Assembly: GCA_032358165.1 (NCBI GenBank)
Contig: JAALGY010000012.1
Location: 1,736,001-1,800,000, forward strand
Direction of reading: 5' to 3'
DNA from: Diplosphaera chodatii
Taxonomy: Eukaryota; Chlorophyta; Trebouxiophyceae; Prasiolales; Stichococcaceae
Length of the DNA stretch: 64,000 nt
The stretch's first letter is position 1, and every line of letters begins with the position of its first letter. The notes beneath the pieces were generated by a model. The model had not been told where the DNA came from and ran no database searches. It saw only the letters and a list, made by a program, of their open reading frames with translations. Shown one piece after another: positions 22,356-32,416 of this stretch. Both the position numbers and the translations under genes were made by a program.

Positions 22356-23052
22356 AGCGCCTCAGGCGCGGCTATCCAGCACTGATAGCGGCATTGTCCC
22401 GACAGCAGCTCGTGTGGCCGTCTAGGATCGACAGTGTCACGGCTGTCCTCCTGGGGAGGTACAGCGCCAGCTGGTCTGCTGCAGGAGTAGGTGCAGTGTT
22501 GCTCCGAAAACTGCGCCGCTGCATGCAGCGCACCTTTCCCTCAGCGTTTTCCGCCCAGCCTGGTGGCACGCGTGGCGAACTGCGGCAGCACCTGGCGCAG
22601 CCTGTGCTCTACGCAACCCTCGGGGACGTCTCTGCGTGGCGCCCTATCCCACCGCGCTGTATGCAGGAGCAGCCCTCTACGGGCGGGTGGGCAACAGGTT
22701 TCACTGATCAGCGAGCCACCGCCGCTGTTTAGGGCGAGATCTCCCGCGGAGAAAAAGTGCTTCCCTTTTCGGTCGCCTTACAGGCTGCACTTATGTCACT
22801 GATCGAGTATTACATTTGGCTTCTTTCATGTACAGTTGGCTTCATTCATGCACAAGTTCACTCCTGCTGATCGGCTGTAATAGTCAATGTCAGATGTCGC
22901 TGGGGTCACGACCATGCAAATGCAAGGCAGTATGAACTGCTGCCACATTTGCATTTCAAAAGAGAGGTGTGCTGTATCACGAAGCTGATTCAGAGCTGCA
23001 GATCTGGGTCTCACCCCCACTTGCTTTCCCGCAAACTCTTGCAATACAGCAT
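22356..23052. other. Intergenic between kinase promoter and PHD-GNAT 3' end
   Basis: This holds the kinase promoter/leader and the 3' untranslated region of the PHD-GNAT gene. A TGTAA on the minus strand (TTACA at 22809-22813) could be the polyadenylation signal of the latter. The longer open frame on the plus strand near 22400-22730 has no splice or homology support. Confidence 0.4.
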
Positions 23053-26000
23053 CTAGTGCGTCCACGCGACTGTCCCACCGCTTGGCATTGCGCAGAAATG
23101 GTGGAAGAGATCGGGGCTTTAGTAGCCATGGCTTGCAAGGGCCATCAGGTTCAGCTGCTGAGTGCTGCGCCGTGTTTTGCCTGCAGTGCACGACCACCTG
23201 TGCTCACCTCGGCAACCGGTGGTTATGGACCAGGTGCCAGTCAGGGCAGCGATGCACAGTATGGCAGTAATCACCTGGCAGCTCCGATGGCAGCATGTGC
23301 GGCGCAGCGGGCTGCAGCACGTTCCCAGGCTCCTGCTTGACCTGGTTGTCATCTGCAGTGGGTGGCACGACTTGCTGTGACGCTGTCAAGGGCATGGAGT
23401 CATGTTCATGCTGCTGCTGCCGCTGCCGCCGCTGTGCTGGAGATGGTGGTGGAGCTGGCGGCAGCAATGGCGGCGGCCGCTTCCTCGATGCTGAGCCACC
23501 CCTTCGCCGGCTTGGCTGCTGTGACTCCTTGTGCGGCCGACTGCGTGACTGCGGACCCGTCAGTGATGGTTGGCTGGGCGCGTGAGCGGCGGCATCTGTA
23601 TCCGGAGGCTGCTGCTGGATCTCTTCCTGCGGCTGCGGAAGCTGCTGCGCCTGCTCTGCATCTGGCAGCGGCTGCACTGGCTCTGGCTGCTGTCCTCCCT
23701 GTGGGTCTGCATCCCGCTGCTGCGACGCCTTTGCCTGTGCCACAGGCGCTGAGGGCATCGACAGCTGCTGCTGCTGCTGCTGGGGTGAGGGAGGCGCTGT
23801 GGGCGGCGTGCACTGCCGACGCTGTTGCAGTTGCTTCAGCGACTTGGCCAGCAGCAGCGTCGCTGAACCGCGGACGACTGGGTAGCGACACGCGGCCAGC
23901 CGCTCCTTGGGGACTGGCAGCTGATAGCCCATCTGGTGAGACAGGAATCCCAGTGTGAGGAGATGCAGTGCAAGCTGTCGTGCGGTGTCTGCGTGTTTGC
24001 TTTGGTGCGCATGTGCGGTGCCGCCTGCCTGGACCAATGCAAAGCAAGTGCATGGACAGTGAGCACTGTGATGCACCTGGCTGGCCCAGGAGTAGCCAGC
24101 CGAGGTGGCGGGCCACGGGGTGGGACTTGACGCCCGGCCATTCTCGAGCAGTGGCAATGCCGATGCCTCGATAGCAGCGTCCCCGGCAGCCTGCATCATG
24201 ATGAATTTCGCTCCCATTGGATTTAGGAAGACACTAAGAACACGACTCATTCGGCACGATGGTGCAGGCACATACGTCCTTGCATCAGGTATGCCTACTG
24301 CTCGGGGGCCAGTGCAAGGTTGACATCTGGCTGGTGACCGGTGGTCAGGAGGCCTGCAACTCGGGTTGCAACTTCCTGACCTTCCCTTGTATAAACTGCA
24401 GAAGTTTGCAGTTGCATCAACAAGCGCACCGTGGTCCAGGCGGGCATGGCGGCTGCTGCGACGCCGGCCTGCGCCAGCGTAGCCTCTATCTGCGACAGCA
24501 GCAGGCGCCCATAGCCGAGCCCCTGCACACGAGGGTGTGCTTTTAAAAGGTGCACAGCTTTCTCAGTAGAGAACTGGACCCCGCAGGAGGTGCTGTGACT
24601 GTGTGACTCCACCTGTATGGGGGCGCTTCCTCCGTTGTGAAACGGCAGGCCAACAGGAAGCACCTGGGATTGTGGCCGTGTGGCAACAAAGGGAATCTCT
24701 GCCAGGTCGGCTCCAAAAGGCCGGAACACAGCTGCTGATACGATGAAGGGGCCGCTCCACAGGACCGCTGTGTAGAAGCCCGAGAAGTCGGCCTTGCGGT
24801 TCGCCGCTGTGAACCCCCCAATCAGCAGCTGCAGCAGGTCAAGGCCTGCACAGGCATCCCACTCGCCTCAAAGGCCGCTTGGATGGAGCAGAGTCAGGCG
24901 CGTGTACAAGTTACATGGAATGCTGGACACTTGCTCAGGCAGTGGAGAGAGGCGATAATCTGTACCTGTTGTACGGTCAACAATAGGGTCTGATGCCTCG
25001 TAAAACAAAACGCGCACAGCGCTGAGGACACCGCGCAGCTGCTTCTGCTGTGCTGAAGTGTATGATGGCGCGTAGCCCTGGCACCCCTGCACTTACGAGC
25101 AACTGGTCACCGGTCCTGCACATCTCGGAACGTACCCTGTGCTCCATCTGCAACGCTACAATGCTGAGGCCTAGCAGCCTTTCTTTGACTCATAACACAG
25201 CTGCTCACCACTGATATGGATGTGGGTGAGGCGCCTGGGATGTCGGCGTCTTCTGGGCTGCCGTTCTGCCGTGCATCTGGTGGTACAGCCACCGCTGCAC
25301 CCCGGATAATCTGCCATGTGAGGTGGTCCTGGCCCACCTCCTCTGGCAGCGTCTGCAGCCCGGCGGCTGCCAGCTCTGCCAGCTGCTGGGAAACCTGCCT
25401 GTCCTGATCGCTGGGAAACCAGGTTGCTGAAGTGCTGTCCATCTGCAACACCAATGCAGTGCAGGGTGTCAGCCACGGCAGATCGCTGAATGCAGGTGAA
25501 ACGCTCAGAGGTTCGACAACAGTGCAGTGAAGCATACACCATGCACGGCTCAGGACGGAACAGATTGACAAGCTACAGGCGTTGATCCTCACCATGTCAC
25601 GGTCGAGCTCTGATAAGCAGTGCAGGTGGTATCGCCGGCTGCTGAGGGGACTGCGGACATAGCGCTGGGATGTGGCTGCCGCCTGCTGTCCAGTATTTGG
25701 TTGTCGATATGGTTCCAGTGGTATCAAGCCACTTCTGCACACCTGCAATTATGCATCCAGCACGGGTATGACACCCAATACAACAAATGCTTGATCGATG
25801 GGTGAACACATAGGTCATACAAAATGACACATATTTCATGCACATGAGTGAGTGCACCAGGTCTCTGCCGTCTCTGAGCCTGCTGACAGTTGCGTCCCAA
25901 CCCTGGGCTGCCTCATCCTGCAGGCCACCACACTCCATGTAAAGACGGTCTCCGTACATGACGGCGTATGCAGTCCAAGAAGTTTCGTACCACAAGTGGA

Positions 26001-27136
26001 CAAAGTGCGCAAAGCTGTACAGAATGACCAAAGTGGCTCACTTTCAAGGGATCTCCAACAGGTTCATCTGCCGTGCTGCCAGGCACAATCTGCTGCTGCG
26101 CTGTGATCCACTGCACCTGCGAGCATGGCCGCATGCAGAAGTGTATCAGCGAGCGTGCTGCAATGCGTCAGACCAGGGGTTTTGAAGGTTGCGCACTGCT
26201 GTACATTATGCAACACTGTGTTGCATCCGCAGAGGAAGCAGGCCGCACCGGGCATCGTGCATGCTGCAGCTCGCCAAAGCCAGGCTGTCCGCACTCCGCG
26301 CACACACACGCGTTGCAGTGCCAGTGGTCCTCGTCCGGCATGGCGCTGAGGCCCAGGCACTCCAGATGAAAGATTGCCGGGCAAGTTTCACAACAGAGCA
26401 GATCTTCACCCTGCCCAGGAACACACCCCAACGTCATCATCGGATGATCGGAAGTGCTGAGCTGGTCTGGCCACTGGCAGCATGCAAACACGCTGCAGCG
26501 TCGCTGACTCGTGGATTTGCACGCATTACATGCCTGCTTTGCAAATGCAGACAGCAAGCAGCGCCATCGCGACGCACCCCAAGGCAACACACGGAGCACA
26601 CATCGTCGTTGCCATCCCACGTGGGCTGCGCCGCCAGCTCGCTGGGCCCACGTTCCCTGTATGCCCTCGTCGCCTCCATGATCACCTCCTGTGTACATCA
26701 CACCAGGCCGCTGTGCTACGTACAGGACCATGCCAGGAGTGTGACGGCAAATCTTCGACACACGGACGACAACAGCGCTGGTGCTTGCCTGTAGGATGCG
26801 GCCCTTCATGGTGTACATGTTTCCAGTGGCGCGGCGCAGTGCGCTCTTGGCATGCAGCTCAAAAGCGCCGAAGGTCATTAGCTTTGAGTGCCCCGCCACC
26901 TCCACGCCGTCCCGGCGGACCCTTCCGAAGGCTTTAAGCTCACCTCCCTTGGGCTGTGCAGCATCCAAACCGCAGCTCATATACAGTTGCACACGGTGTA
27001 CCCCGTCGCCAACCCCAAAGCAGCATTCCAAAGGCACCACTGCAGCATGGCAACTCACTCTGTACATGACGAGCGCTCCATCCTCGAGGAACCCAGCATC
27101 GATGACCTTCGCTAGGATACACTGGTGGCTCGCCAT
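23053..27136 (-). CDS. IDM1-like protein: TDBD-type domain, PHD finger and GNAT acetyltransferase
   Basis: Probable chromatin regulator of the plant PHD-GNAT family (Arabidopsis IDM1 acetylates H3 and protects loci from DNA methylation). Sure exons: 27136-27059, 26953-26789, 26688-26578, 26410-26249, 25442-25209, 25086-24915, 24845-24664, 24522-24430, 23932-23208 and 23116-23053. One or two exons between 26120 and 25600 are unresolved. The N-terminal Tify-binding-like domain has LMTFGAFELHAKSALRRA and NMYTMKGRILQ. The PHD finger reads CSVC...GEDLLCCETCPAIFHLEC...HWHCNAC, then CAECGQPG. The acetyltransferase shows VDRTTGTDYR, ADFSGFYTAVLWSGPFIVSA, DLAEIPFVATR and the acetyl-CoA-binding QGLGYGRLLLSQIE, ending PAWTT-MGYQLPVPKERLAA. 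A Gln/Pro/Ser-rich tail of ~220 residues follows, ending in a His/Cys-containing segment. The intron after exon 2 appears to use a GC donor (CAG|GCAAGC). Confidence 0.85.
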
Positions 27137-27878
27137 CTGGACAGGATGTAGTGTACTACTTGTGCTTGTCCGCGGCCGCCCCCCAAGATGCGCTTGCGGC
27201 AGAGTTGAGAACAGCGGATTCTAGCATTTGTCAGCAGCAGTGATCGTGCGTCACGCTTGGATGCAAGTTTTAAACTGTGTTCTGACACCGAGCTGACTGC
27301 TGCTACATGACAGAGCTGCATCCCCTGCGACAAAAGTTGAATCTACCGTGACCAGCAAATCTGTACACGTGCATGTGTGTATGCTACATTGGCCGCTCAC
27401 CGACTGCTGGCGTAGTGGTTGTTGCATTGACATGTTGTACCTGCACAGTATACCCCTGGCCCCAGTGACCTGCGAGGTGTATGCAGGGGAGCAGGGCTGC
27501 AGGCAGAGTCCAGCACTAATCTCGACGACGACTATCGATGACACTTCTGCTCTTGTACTTGCGCTACGCATCGTTGCACCCGGCGGCGTAGCATTGGATG
27601 TGCAACATGTCTCGCGCTGTGTCGGCTCTGCAATGCCCGCTGCGGCAGACGAGCACATGCTGCTCCGCCAAAGCAGCTCGTATGAGCAGCGTGCAGCTAC
27701 TGAACACCACATGCAGATCTGCGGCAGGCGTACGCTGTGACACTAGACATCAGCAGCACATGTGGCAGGGCGGATTACGCCGGCTCACATGCGCAGCCAG
27801 CGATCCAGATAGTTCTGCAGAGGTTGGGTTCGTAAACTTCAATATCAAACCGGTGGTTTTGATGCTACGGAAAGCATC
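27137..27878. promoter_or_regulatory. Divergent intergenic region
   Basis: It separates the PHD-GNAT gene (-) and the 90-residue gene (+). It should hold both promoters. Open frames at 27300-27740 have no consistent splice sites. An unrecognised upstream exon of the rightward gene cannot be excluded. Confidence 0.35.
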
Positions 27879-28347
27879 ATGCTGACGGCTGCAATTGAAG
27901 TCCAGGCTGCTGGCGAGGCCGAGGGTGAGGCGGTGCTCACGAGGGAGGAGGACTGGACGGTACATGCTCCCATCTCGCAAAAAAACAGACTTGCACTGTT
28001 CCCGTAATGTGTGGACAAGGTACTGGTATGATACTATCCGACGGCATTGCACTGCAGGTGCCTGGCGGTGCAAACGACTCGATGTCGAGCAACACACAGC
28101 TTGGGAGAGCGGTGCAAGACGCCTGCAAAGAGCTCGAGACGCTTGGCGGCTTGGTGAGATACCTGCACTTTCCCGGATCGGCATGCTTTGGCATATGTTT
28201 CCTCATTCATACCACACGGAGCACAGAGGAGGCATGCAATGGTTGTTGCAGGAGCAAGAAACCATCGAGAAGGCCAATGTGCTGCTACAGAAGCTGGGAT
28301 ACCGAGTCATGGAACAGCAAGACAGGGAGGAGGTTGCTCCGGATTGA
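27879..28347 (+). CDS. Small helical protein (90 aa), unknown
   Basis: Three exons, all phase 0: 27879-27959, 28058-28153 and 28252-28347. Residues 1-27 are acidic (MLTAAIEVQAAGEAEGEA). The remainder is two predicted amphipathic helices (LGRAVQDACKELETLGGL and EQETIEKANVLLQKLGYRV) with regular hydrophobic spacing, ending in a charged EQQDREEVAPD. There is no signal peptide or membrane segment. The size and heptad-like pattern suggest a small subunit of a coiled-coil complex, but I do not recognise the family. ATG 27879 is the first start before the acidic segment. The canonical donors and TGCAG acceptors around exons 2 and 3 make the model convincing despite its small size. Confidence 0.6.
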
Positions 28348-28581
28348 GGCATTCGGGCAGACATTGATGGCTGCTTGTGACCCGGAGGAGTTGTCTCTGC
28401 CTTGCGGGGTTGCCAGGTCAGCAATGTGAGCAACACCATGCGCTCTGCGATCAGCTAGCTTCAATGGCGCAGCTCCACAAGATCTCAGCTTGCTGGTTGC
28501 ATGCCTTCAAAACGTGCAAGCGTGCCTCGCGTCTGCCAGCAGCATGCTGCTGATCCTCGCCACCACACCCAGCATGCCTCC

Positions 28582-29680
28582 TAGCGGTTGAATGTCATGT
28601 GCCTGCATGGCACACAAACGGCGTGGTTGGCAGCTGGTAAAACAGATGCAACAGACCTTGCCTGTTGCGCAGTGCAAGCCACGCCACCGAGAAGATGGGC
28701 ACCTGAGGATGTTCATTTCTGAGCCCACAATGGGGGTTGACAGGTACTTCTGCACTGCTTGCGACGCCTTCCGCGGTGCTGTGTAGTCGTACAGCACGTA
28801 GATGCCGTCCCAGAACCTGCCGACAGAGTTATTCAGTCAAGGCATGCCAGATGCGACGAGTTGGGGTTTGCAGGTGTGCGATTACAGCCAGACCCAGTCA
28901 GACCAAAGCCATACACAGCGTGCTCACTTCTTGATCGGATATGCTAGCTGCTGCCGGCCGCGGACCATGGCATTGACGTTGGAGCCGCCCTCCTTGCTCA
29001 GGAACGCCTCGAACTTGGCCAGCTCCACATCTCTGCACAACAAGAGGCTTCACTGACAAGCGTGCATGCCTCAAAAATGCGGACATCGGTTATCGCGCTC
29101 CGCTGCTGCGCACCAACATTCCTGCAAATACAACGAAGGGCAGGGACTGACAAGAAGAACACCATTCGTGCACCTGTCCTCGTCTGAAAGGTCTGGCCGC
29201 AGCACGATCATGGTCTCGTACCTGCGCCAACAGACAGCCATCATCGACAGTCCTGCAGCCGAGTTCCACGCGTTCGTGGCACCCTCGCAATACAGCCTGT
29301 GTCACCATCCACAAGCAGGGCCACCCACCGCTGGTGTCCTGCAGGGATTTCAACCTCCTGCGCCAAACTCTGGGCGGCAACCACCTGCAGCAGCGCCCCT
29401 CCATTTGCCAGTCTGCCTCAAGCAGCACCCTGTGCCGATTGTGACCACTGCACACGTTCAAACGAGGGCTGCTCCTGGCACAGTCGTTGCCCACACTGCA
29501 CACCTGAGAAAGGCTGCTCCTGGCTGCGACTGGTCGCCTGACGTGGCTGCTGCCGTGGCGTCGTGCGGCTGCCTGGTGCAGCGCTCTGTGTACGCTGCAG
29601 GTGATGGGCCACCGGGCGCAAGGCCTGCGGCTGTTCAGCGGCAAGCAGGGTGCAGCGAGCAGCAGCCCAGTCAGGGCCAT
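28582..29680 (-). CDS. RPS6: Organellar 30S ribosomal protein bS6
   Basis: Small-subunit ribosomal protein that in bacteria pairs with bS18 on 16S rRNA. Five exons with matching phases: 29680-29613, 29221-29174, 29032-28928, 28816-28703 and 28603-28582, giving 118 residues. The body contains [15 protein letters not shown] (beta1), [11 protein letters not shown], the family signature [11 protein letters not shown] (bacterial GRRQLAYPINK), [17 protein letters not shown] and a C-terminal ILRHMTFNR. Exon 1 encodes only ~22 residues ([20 protein letters not shown]), rich in Leu/Ala/Pro/Arg. It looks like a short organelle presequence and joins the mature protein inside an Arg codon. Plastid or mitochondrial destination cannot be settled from this. 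The last coding exon is only 22 bases. It is divergent from the gene at 30.5 kb. Confidence 0.85.
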
Positions 29681-30554
29681 TGTGGCTGGGTGCTGGGCCC
29701 TCTGGTGCCAGCCGGCGCAGCAAACTCACCCAGCTACGGTTTGGAACAGATGCAGCTGCTTGATCGCTTATGATGCAACAAGCAACAATCTCTGTACTGC
29801 GCGAGCGTGCACCGACAAGGTGGTGAAGCGGAAGCAGCAACAGAGTGCAGAGTGCTTCCGACTTTCTTGCCTGACTTGGGCTTGCCTGACGACTTCGTGA
29901 GGATTGACCGATTGAGGCTATCATCCTGGCGTTGCCGATAGCGCTCAGTCGCAAGACATCAGCATCAGACATATCACCTTGAACGTCTGCAAGACGATCA
30001 AGCCAGCTGCGTGCATTTTGCAAAGCTTTCATTGCTGCGGTTGGGACGGATCAATCGGGGTCCGGCCGAGGTGCAATTGCTGCGGTGGCCGTGTTGAGCG
30101 GCAAGGAGCTGCTGTCTGTTGGCACCTGTTGGATTCTTTCAGCCAGACACGCATGTCGCACTGCTGCGTGTAAGCGTTCGGTGGCTGGTCTGCACCCAAT
30201 GCGGTGCGCGTGAGGGTGCAACAACTCCTCTGATCAGTCCACCCGAGCCTACGTGCAGCACTGCTGAGCCTGTGGAGCTGATTGGCGGTCGTCCTGGCAG
30301 CAAGGGCAATGGGCAGCGCCACCTTTTCTGTTGCATCGCTGGAGGCAGTGCACACGCCGCGCAGGTGGCCATGTGGACTGCAAACGGCCAGCGCTCATCG
30401 TGATGCAGTTCACATCACACAGAGTGTCAGTCACACGTCCCCCTTTGCGTAGTGCGCACTGATCCCAATACGGGCATGTGTGCGCAGTACTGTCGCGACT
30501 GCGCCTTCAGGGCTGGAGGCGCTGCTATCAAAGACACCTACTAGCTTTCTGCAG
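29681..30554. other. Upstream regions of bS6 and the 30.5-kb gene, with a weak candidate exon
   Basis: A minus-strand frame starting at ATG 30032 (MKALQNARSWLDRLADVQG, then DADVLRLSAIGNARM) reads like protein, but I could not link it by phase to any neighbour. The first exon of the rightward gene must also lie in this interval, because its exon at 30555 has no start codon. Nothing else is supported. Confidence 0.3.
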
Positions 30555-31959
30555 CCCTACTGCTTCTTCGTCTCCTGGCAGGGCGTCCTCACGCTCGCAT
30601 ACAGGTGCCAGGTCCTGCTGACTGTCAACACTTGCATCGCGCCCCCCAAGCACGACTGGATCTGCTGCAGTGCAATCTGTCTCAACACCGTGTGCAGTTG
30701 TTTGATGCCGATGTAAACACGTAACAGCAACGACTCGTGCAGTGGCTTCCCAAAGGCGCTGCTGGACCTGAAGGACGCGCTGGCAGGCACATGCAAGGGG
30801 CTGCCGCCCGAGAACCCCGGCAGCAAGTGGCCCAAGACCACCCTGGGGACGCTGCGGGATGGCACCCGCCTTACGCCCGAGCAGCTGCAGCAGCTGAACG
30901 CCATCTGCAAGTGGGTCGTGTGACTGGCTGCACGCTGCACCACAGACCTGCTGGTCTTTCCTTCATGTTGCATCCCTGGTTTGCAACGAACAGTGTCTGA
31001 GAAGGGCACACCCAGGTGCAAGAGGTACACGTGCAGAGAGGAGAGCGCAGCATTTGTGGAGACAGACCGTGTGAAGGATGCTTTGCGGGTGAGCATTGGT
31101 GCCCGGCATCACGATCGTGCTTCCTGCATGCCTGCTTGCCGTGCCACCAGCAGTGCCAGCGGTGCACCACCCGCAAATGGAAAGCAGTGGCTGCTGCATG
31201 CAGGTGTGGATTGACCGGGCGGCGGTGGTGCTATTTGAGTGCCGCTCCCTGGAGCGGACGCTGGTGTCGCACGAGGTGCTGATGTCGACAGAGGTCGACC
31301 CGCGGCCAGTGGATGCTGCTGAGCAGGTGGGGCCCTGTGGCAGCGCGTGGGTGCCATCCAGCACCACTTGCATCTGTCATGCTCACCATGCAGCAGCCTG
31401 GCAACCAGACCGCTATGCTGCCCACATGCTTTGTAGGAGCGTGTGCACAGCATTGTGGCAGAAGCATACCAGGATGACTACTGGTTCGCAGCGAGCCGAG
31501 ATGGGAACCGTGTATCACATTACCGAGGTCAGCATGCGGCCATCTGTGGTGGCTGTCACTACCCACCTTCGTGTCTCCTATGTCGAGGCTGCCTGCGCTT
31601 GCAAGTGTGAACCACAGCAATCGAGACTGCCTTGCAGGCGATCACATTGGCGCCACGCTCATGCACAAGCTGGCGGCATTTGCGGCAGTCGGGCCAGATG
31701 CCCTGTCGGCCCCACTGCTGCCCGCGCTGGTGCGCGTAAACCCAGATTGCACCGTTTGCCGTCACATGACGCCCCCACGTGGCTTGCTGAGCGTGCTGCT
31801 GAGTATCGGTGCCTGAAGTTGTAACACGGATTGTGACACGGGACCGCACCGTGGCCGCAGGTGCGCAAGTTCAGGGACCGGCTGGATGCAGAGCTGCCGG
31901 GGCTGTACACCTGGTTTGACGACAGCTCGCTGCATGTGACGCTGCGGGCGCTCACTTGA
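30555..31959 (+). CDS. Unknown protein, first exon missing from model
   Basis: Exons in phase: 30555-30604, 30743-30910, 31037-31088, 31204-31326, 31437-31527, 31638-31729 and 31861-31959. The protein begins PYCFFVSWQGVLTLAYSG and continues FPKALLDLKDALAGTC, then ENPGSKWPKTTLGTLRDG, WIDRAAVVLFECRSLERTL, then helices with HSIVAEAYQDDYW. It ends WFDDSSLHVTLRALT. The hydrophobic beta start, the KTTLG block and the terminal HVTLR recall an alpha/beta fold such as the 2H-phosphoesterase/LigT superfamily, but only one H-x-T-like motif is evident, so this is a weak guess. The start codon lies in an unplaced upstream exon. The polypyrimidine acceptor at 30541-30554 and consistent phases make the rest reliable. 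Confidence 0.65.
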
Positions 31960-32416
31960 GACAGCAGATGCAGAGCTCGTGTGGCTGTAGAACCCTTACA
32001 TACATGCTGTGCATGCGCTTACTTCATAGAACAGAAGCACGGGCTTGCGTCCAGATTACTTCTGGACAGAGTTGCCAACTCAAATTGAGTTCGCCCTGTG
32101 ACGAAACACGTACTGGGCCAGCAGTGCATACGATGGCAAAGCCACAACAGGAGTGCGGCTGCTTGCCCACTCGCTGGACATCCTGGCCCCTGCACCAGCC
32201 TGCGATGCAGCGTCAGGGTCATGATTGATTAATGGTGGCACTGCTGGTTTGTGTGGTTTTGGGAGTGAAGGATGGTAGCTCGAACAGCCCATGTCTGTCG
32301 AAACGACATGCATACACAGGAACCATCCCTGTCTGCTACACTCAGTAAACGGGCAACCAGCCCACCTGACGTGAGACTGCAGCTGCTGCGTCTTGAGCTG
32401 GAGGAGCTGGGTCATT
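31960..32416. other. Intergenic, convergent 3' ends
   Basis: This lies between the stop of the 30.5-kb gene (+) and the stop of CNX5/MOCS3 (-). No coding or RNA feature is supported. Confidence 0.4.

Noticed and set aside
22394..22732. Plus ORF of 112 codons upstream of the kinase
   Set aside because: It overlaps the kinase promoter on the opposite strand. No acceptor or donor fits and composition is not exon-like.
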